Below, in pieces: positions 13,330 to 16,630 of a stretch of 16,630 nucleotides of DNA. The position numbers were made by a program, and so were the translations under genes. Position 1 is the stretch's first letter. The number at the start of each line of letters is the position of its first letter. The DNA is from Treponema sp. Its GTDB lineage: Bacteria > Spirochaetota > Spirochaetia > Treponematales > Treponemataceae. The DNA lies in NCBI GenBank assembly GCA_017453705.1, contig JAFTEK010000017.1, positions 1-16,630 of the forward strand, read 5' to 3'. Under the pieces are notes generated by a model. It was not told the DNA's origin. It saw only the letters and a list, made by a program, of their open reading frames with translations, and searched no databases.

Positions 13330-14076
13330 CTATATCTCCAGTGTGTCCGTGAAGCTGTCGTCCATGTCAGCCACGACAGTAGCCTCGTTTTTCCGCCGCG
13401 GCTTGGCAGGCTTTTCTTTTTTCCTTGCCGGGGCCTTTGTCTTTGCGGGGCTAGAGTCCTTGGACAGCATTAGGAATGCAGGCAGGCTTCCCGCAATGCC
13501 TCCTGCAAGCGATATGAAAATCGGAATACATGAGTTGAGCATTATGGAAAAGCTTGCGGGAGCTAGTGGCTGTATGATGGTGTATAAACGGATTGCCGTG
13601 AAGATGAGGAAAGAGAGAATCCAGCTGAAAGAGATGCTTCCGCTGGCAAGGCAGGCAAAAAAATTCAAAAGCAGCAGCATGAATATGATGGGGTCAGGCC
13701 CTTGTGCCGTCAGGTTTGGGATAAGGCATACCAACACCCCGGAGACCAGTGCCGAAAGGAAGAACGTCACGGCCAGGGTCAGGTGTCCGCAGGATTTCTC
13801 CGCGTTTCTTCCCAGGAGCAGCATGAGCAGGGCGTTAAAAAGCAGAGGCTCCCAGCCTTGAGAGCCTAGGACATGGCAGAACAGTCGCAGGTAGTCAAGG
13901 GGAGCCTTTAAGTTCATGGAAGTGCATGTGAAAAACTGCTGGATTAAGCTGTGCCCTTCGGGAAAGCTCATCCTTCCTTGCAGGGATATGTTGAGCGCAT
14001 ATACAGCGATGTATGCAAGCACAAGCAGTATGCTTACCGGGGCATCAAATGTGAAAGTGTATCTTTTTTTTGCCAT
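13330..14076 (-). CDS. Rhomboid-fold membrane protein lacking catalytic residues (pseudoprotease)
   Basis: A 248-residue polytopic protein with about six membrane helices. LRLFCHVLGSQGWEPLLFNALLMLLLGR (64-90) closely follows the rhomboid pattern of R-L-F...H-x-x-x-N-x-L...G after helix 1. The HxxxN histidine is replaced; only the Asn (N81) remains. The catalytic GxSG region reads GPDP (126-129) with Asp in place of Ser. No histidine occurs after H98, so the TM6 catalytic His is also missing (SLAGGIAG, 189-196). It should therefore fold like rhomboid but not cleave. The tail (207-248) is very basic (AKTKAPARKKEKPAKPRRK) and then acidic, and is probably cytoplasmic. It shares an operon with a secreted FN3/TPR-like protein, suggesting a role in its handling or anchoring. 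The ATG is set by a TTGACA-17-TACACT promoter ending 6 bases upstream. Confidence 0.7.
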   Translation of the reverse strand: MAKKRYTFTFDAPVSILLVLAYIAVYALNISLQGRMSFPEGHSLIQQFFTCTSMNLKAPLDYLRLFCHVLGSQGWEPLLFNALLMLLLGRNAEKSCGHLTLAVTFFLSALVSGVLVCLIPNLTAQGPDPIIFMLLLLNFFACLASGSISFSWILSFLIFTAIRLYTIIQPLAPASFSIMLNSCIPIFISLAGGIAGSLPAFLMLSKDSSPAKTKAPARKKEKPAKPRRKNEATVVADMDDSFTDTLEI

Positions 14077-14082
14077 GTAGAC

Positions 14083-14111
14083 AGTGTATGCCTAAAGCCC
14101 CCTTTTGTCAA
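14083..14111 (-). promoter_or_regulatory. Promoter of the rhomboid-like gene, predicted leaderless
   Basis: On the minus strand: a perfect TTGACA (14111-14106), 17-bp spacer and TACACT (14088-14083). Six bases lie between it and the ATG at 14076, so transcription should start on the ATG. The -35 overlaps that of the divergent nadE promoter. Confidence 0.7.
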
Positions 14112-14131
14112 ACACGATATCCTGCTATAAT
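14105..14131 (+). promoter_or_regulatory. Promoter of nadE, predicted leaderless
   Basis: TTGTCA (14105-14110) and an extended -10, TGCTATAAT (14123-14131), with a 15-bp spacer. The perfect TATAAT and TGN extension may offset the short spacer. Six bases lie between the -10 and the ATG at 14138, so the A of the ATG is the expected start. Confidence 0.7.
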
Positions 14132-14137
14132 CCTTTT

Positions 14138-16183
14138 ATGAAGTATTCAATTCTCAGGGCGGCGGCAGTCAGCCCTTCTCTTATAGTCGCGGACTGCGAT
14201 TACAATGCAGGTCAGATAATCTCTTGCATAAAGGATGCCTATGCAGACGGAGCCAGGCTGCTGGTTTTCCCGGAGCTTTGTATAACGGGCTACACATGCG
14301 GGGATCTTTTTGCCCAGGATACCCTGCTCAGCGCGGCGTTGAAGGCCCTTCTCAGGATAGCTGATGAGACCAGGAATTTGGGGATAATATCTGTGGTGGG
14401 GCTGCCCCTGGCGGTGGATGGAGTCCGGTACAATGTTGCGGCCTTTGTTAACAAGGGGGAAGTCCTTGCCGTCACGCCAAAGCTCTATATCCCAAATTAT
14501 GGGGAATTCTACGAGAGACGCTGGTTTTCACCTCCTGTAAGGGGGATACCCGATATGGTGAGGCTTTCTGACTCAATGTGCGAGGTTCCTTTCGGTTTGA
14601 ACCTGCTTCTTCAGGACAAGGATGACAGTCATTTCAAGCTTGCGGCTGAAATCTGCGAGGATGCCTGGACTCCTTTCTCCCCCTCCGTCCGCCATGCACT
14701 GAACGGAGCGACCGTCATTGCAAATCTGAGCGCGAGCAACGAGCTTGTCGGAAAGGCCGACTACCGCAGGCAGCTGGTTTCTTCCCTGTCCGCCAAGTCT
14801 TTGTGCGCCTATGTCTACAGTGATGCCGGGCATGGGGAGAGCAGCACGGACATGGTTTTTTCCGGCCACAACATCATCGCCATGAACGGCTCGATAAGGG
14901 CGGAGTCTCCTCTGTTTGACGGCTGCGGCAGGATTCTTTTCGCTGACCTTGATTTGGAGAGGATTTACCAGGACAGGCTCAGGACCACTAGCTTCGCCTC
15001 ATGCAGGGAGGATTTTGCGGACGACTCCTATAGGACTGTGTTCTTTGATATAGACGAGAACATTTTCGGGGACATGGCTGATTGCCCGATAGGATTCCAG
15101 TCTGCTTCAAAGTCTTCCCATGCCGCAGACCGTGTGCTTGTTCCTCCTGTTGAGCCGCATCCTTTTGTGCCTGAAAAAGACGCTGAGAGGGCGGAGCGTT
15201 CCCGCTCTGTTGTGGAGATGCAGGCTGAAGGCCTTGCCAAGAGGCTGTCGCACATACATGCAAAAGGCGCGGTCATAGGTTTGAGCGGGGGGCTGGATTC
15301 CACCTTGGCACTGCTGGTAACATGCAGGGCTTTTGATAAGTGCGGGCTGGATCGCAAGGGGATTCTCGCTGTCACCATGCCATGCTTCGGGACCAGCTCA
15401 CGCACAAGGGGCAACGCATATATGCTGGCGGAAAGCTCCGGCTGCTCCATAAAAGAAGTGGACATAAGGGAATCGGTGCTGTGCCATTTCAAGGACATAG
15501 GCCAGGATGAGTCTGTGCATGATGTGACTTACGAGAATGCACAGGCCAGGGAGAGGACCCAGGTTCTCATGGATATTGCCAACCAGACAGGTTCAATCGT
15601 GATAGGAACAGGAGACTTGAGCGAGCTGGCCCTGGGCTGGTGCACGTACAACGGGGATCAGATGTCCATGTACGGGGTTAACGCGAGCATACCAAAGAGC
15701 CTTGTGCGCTACCTTGTCTCCTACTTTTCCGATGAGGCCGATAAGCAGGGGAATTCAAAGCTTGCGACAGTCCTGCGCGATATACTTGCCACTCCTGTAA
15801 GCCCGGAGCTGCTGCCTCCGTCAGACGGTGAGATAGCACAGAAGACCGAGGAGATAGTCGGCCCCTACGAGCTGCACGATTTCTTCCTTTATTATGTATT
15901 GCGCTGGGGCTTTCCGCCTGCCAAGATATATTTCCTTGCTTGCATGGCTTTTTCAGGAAAGAAGGCCCAGGACTCGGAGCAGATATACAGCGATGAGATT
16001 ATCTTGCGCTGGCTAAAGAGCTTTTACCGCCGTTTCTTTGCCCAGCAGTTCAAGCGCAGCTGTATGCCCGACGGAGCCAAGGTGGGAACAGTCAGCCTTT
16101 CTCCGCGCGGAGACTGGCGTATGCCCAGCGATGCCAGCGCGAGTTTATGGCTTAAGGAGCTGGAGGCATTGGAAACGAAGTAG
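14138..16183 (+). CDS. nadE: Glutamine-dependent NAD+ synthetase
   Basis: A 681-residue two-domain enzyme that amidates nicotinic acid adenine dinucleotide to NAD+ using glutamine and ATP, the last step of NAD synthesis. The N-terminal nitrilase-type glutaminase has the triad E46 (VFPELCITGYTCGDLF), K115 (TPKLYIPNYGEFYE) and C173 (AEICEDAWTP). These positions are close to those known in the mycobacterial enzyme (52, 121, 176). The synthetase domain has the P-loop SGGLDS (383-388), then IGTGDLSELALGWCTYNGDQMSMYGVN (489-515) and a C-terminal PSDA-type end. The frame is open upstream to a TTG at 14105, but the perfect -10 lies inside that stretch and the family N-terminus begins near MKYSILRAAAVSP, so ATG 14138 is the start. 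It is divergent from the rhomboid-like gene and shares its control region. Confidence 0.96.
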   Translation: MKYSILRAAAVSPSLIVADCDYNAGQIISCIKDAYADGARLLVFPELCITGYTCGDLFAQDTLLSAALKALLRIADETRNLGIISVVGLPLAVDGVRYNVAAFVNKGEVLAVTPKLYIPNYGEFYERRWFSPPVRGIPDMVRLSDSMCEVPFGLNLLLQDKDDSHFKLAAEICEDAWTPFSPSVRHALNGATVIANLSASNELVGKADYRRQLVSSLSAKSLCAYVYSDAGHGESSTDMVFSGHNIIAMNGSIRAESPLFDGCGRILFADLDLERIYQDRLRTTSFASCREDFADDSYRTVFFDIDENIFGDMADCPIGFQSASKSSHAADRVLVPPVEPHPFVPEKDAERAERSRSVVEMQAEGLAKRLSHIHAKGAVIGLSGGLDSTLALLVTCRAFDKCGLDRKGILAVTMPCFGTSSRTRGNAYMLAESSGCSIKEVDIRESVLCHFKDIGQDESVHDVTYENAQARERTQVLMDIANQTGSIVIGTGDLSELALGWCTYNGDQMSMYGVNASIPKSLVRYLVSYFSDEADKQGNSKLATVLRDILATPVSPELLPPSDGEIAQKTEEIVGPYELHDFFLYYVLRWGFPPAKIYFLACMAFSGKKAQDSEQIYSDEIILRWLKSFYRRFFAQQFKRSCMPDGAKVGTVSLSPRGDWRMPSDASASLWLKELEALETK

Positions 16184-16193
16184 GGGCAGCCCG

Positions 16194-16220
16194 GGGATAG
16201 TTATCCCAGGGATAATTCCC
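16194..16220. repeat. Adjacent short palindromes downstream of nadE
   Basis: GGGATA-GT-TATCCC (16194-16207) is followed one base later by GGGATAATTCCC (16209-16220), a near-copy. Neither is followed by a T-run. They may contribute to the nadE 3' end or to RNA stability. Confidence 0.5.
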
Positions 16221-16222
16221 GT

Positions 16223-16257
16223 CAAAGTTTCGTAACCCTTTGTGTTACGAAACTTTG
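16223..16257. repeat. Perfect 14-bp inverted repeat between convergent genes
   Basis: Arms CAAAGTTTCGTAAC (16223-16236) and GTTACGAAACTTTG (16244-16257) flank a 7-base loop. It lies between the stops of nadE and the convergent gene at the window edge. No T-tract follows in either direction, so it is not a classic intrinsic terminator. A dispersed extragenic palindrome or a bidirectional 3'-end structure is more likely. Confidence 0.85.
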
Positions 16258-16274
16258 CGAATTTCAGTGTTTCC

Positions 16275-16630
16275 CTAGAATTCAAATGGATTCCGCTCCA
16301 GCTTTCTGAACACCCCCTTGTCAACGCCAAAGGGAACTATGCTGTCCTTTTCATATATGGGACTTATCACTATCTCGCAGTCCAGGCAGTGCATGATAAA
16401 GTCGTTGTATAGCTTCTCCGGCACCTTGGGGCTTAGCCAGGGGCCTTTCCGAGTCCAGTAGCGGGTCAGCAGCTTGTCGTATATAAAGAAGTCCTTTTCC
16501 TGCCTTTCCTTCTCGGCTTTGATTACATCGTATACCGAACGTGACAGGGCTGCCTGCAGGGGGGCTGGGATAAGGATGCTTTGCCGGGGGGCTGCCGTAG
16601 GCGCGAGTTCTTTCCTGACCGCAAGCAGGG
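16275..16630 (-). CDS. Unrecognised protein, C-terminal part (5' end outside window)
   Basis: An open frame on the minus strand runs from the window edge to TAG at 16277-16275, giving about 117 codons. The visible protein includes ALSRSVYDVIKAEKERQEKDF, then LLTRYWTRKGPWLSPKVPEKL, and ends FRKLERNPFEF. It looks soluble and charged, with no membrane segment. The layout of YNDFIMHCLDCEIVISPIYEKDSIVPF faintly recalls the C-terminal strand region of class III aminotransferases, but too weakly to assign. The codon use (many AAG, GAG, CTG, AGG) resembles its neighbours, which supports a real gene. It converges on nadE, with 91 bases between stops. Confidence 0.6.
   Translation of the reverse strand, partial: LLAVRKELAPTAAPRQSILIPAPLQAALSRSVYDVIKAEKERQEKDFFIYDKLLTRYWTRKGPWLSPKVPEKLYNDFIMHCLDCEIVISPIYEKDSIVPFGVDKGVFRKLERNPFEF

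Noticed and set aside
13298..13861. Plus-strand 187-codon frame opposite the rhomboid-like gene
   Set aside because: The minus strand shows membrane helices, a rhomboid core and a strong promoter. The plus-strand frame has none of these.
14105..14137. Upstream extension of nadE to the TTG at 14105
   Set aside because: The stretch contains the perfect extended -10, and the family N-terminus begins at MKYSILRAAA.

Overview
The window looks like a chromosomal segment of a gut- or rumen-type Treponema (Spirochaetota). The main reasons are a divergent FliG of the spirochaete FliG1 kind, a nucleoside kinase of the type common in spirochaetes and anaerobes, an insulinase/PreP-type M16 peptidase, and the overall gene style. 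The genus is inferred from protein character, not from a marker gene. No rRNA, tRNA, CRISPR array, IS element, phage gene or integrase was seen.

Layout. (1) 1-474: 3' end of a uridine/nucleoside kinase, whose stop codon overlaps that of the convergent minus-strand gene. (2) 471-3826, minus: an aroA-like gene followed by a GT-C/family-39-type membrane glycosyltransferase, joined by a TGATG overlap. (3) 3827-3959: divergent control region with a large imperfect dyad. (4) 3960-7655, plus: a 7TM-PAS-degenerate GGDEF-intact EAL protein (predicted c-di-GMP phosphodiesterase), then FliG1, with a 16-bp tandem repeat between them. (5) 7661-7752: four tandem copies of a 23-bp repeat. (6) 7817-12291, plus: M16 peptidase, a 74-residue hypothetical protein, and a tocopherol-cyclase-like protein. 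(7) 12297-14076, minus: a rhomboid-fold protein lacking its catalytic residues, then a secreted FN3/TPR-like protein. (8) 14138-16183, plus: glutamine-dependent NAD+ synthetase, divergent from the rhomboid-like gene. (9) 16184-16274: palindromes, then the 3' end of an unrecognised minus-strand gene running off the window.

The most striking signal is in the promoters. Every gene that begins a likely transcription unit (3826-, 3960+, 6351+, 7817+, 14076-, 14138+) has a sigma70-like -10 element only 6-10 bases before its start codon. Several also have a -35 at 17-bp spacing. These mRNAs should be leaderless or nearly so. In contrast, two downstream genes (at 2441- and 10844+) carry clear GAGG-type Shine-Dalgarno sequences. 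The pattern also settles several start codons, for example nadE at 14138.

Functionally the window mixes housekeeping genes (nucleoside salvage, EPSP synthase-like, NAD synthesis), motility and second-messenger genes side by side (c-di-GMP phosphodiesterase and FliG1), and envelope or secreted proteins of unknown role. Intergenic space is small. Two convergent pairs have no room for a terminator, and most spacers hold short tandem repeats or palindromes.
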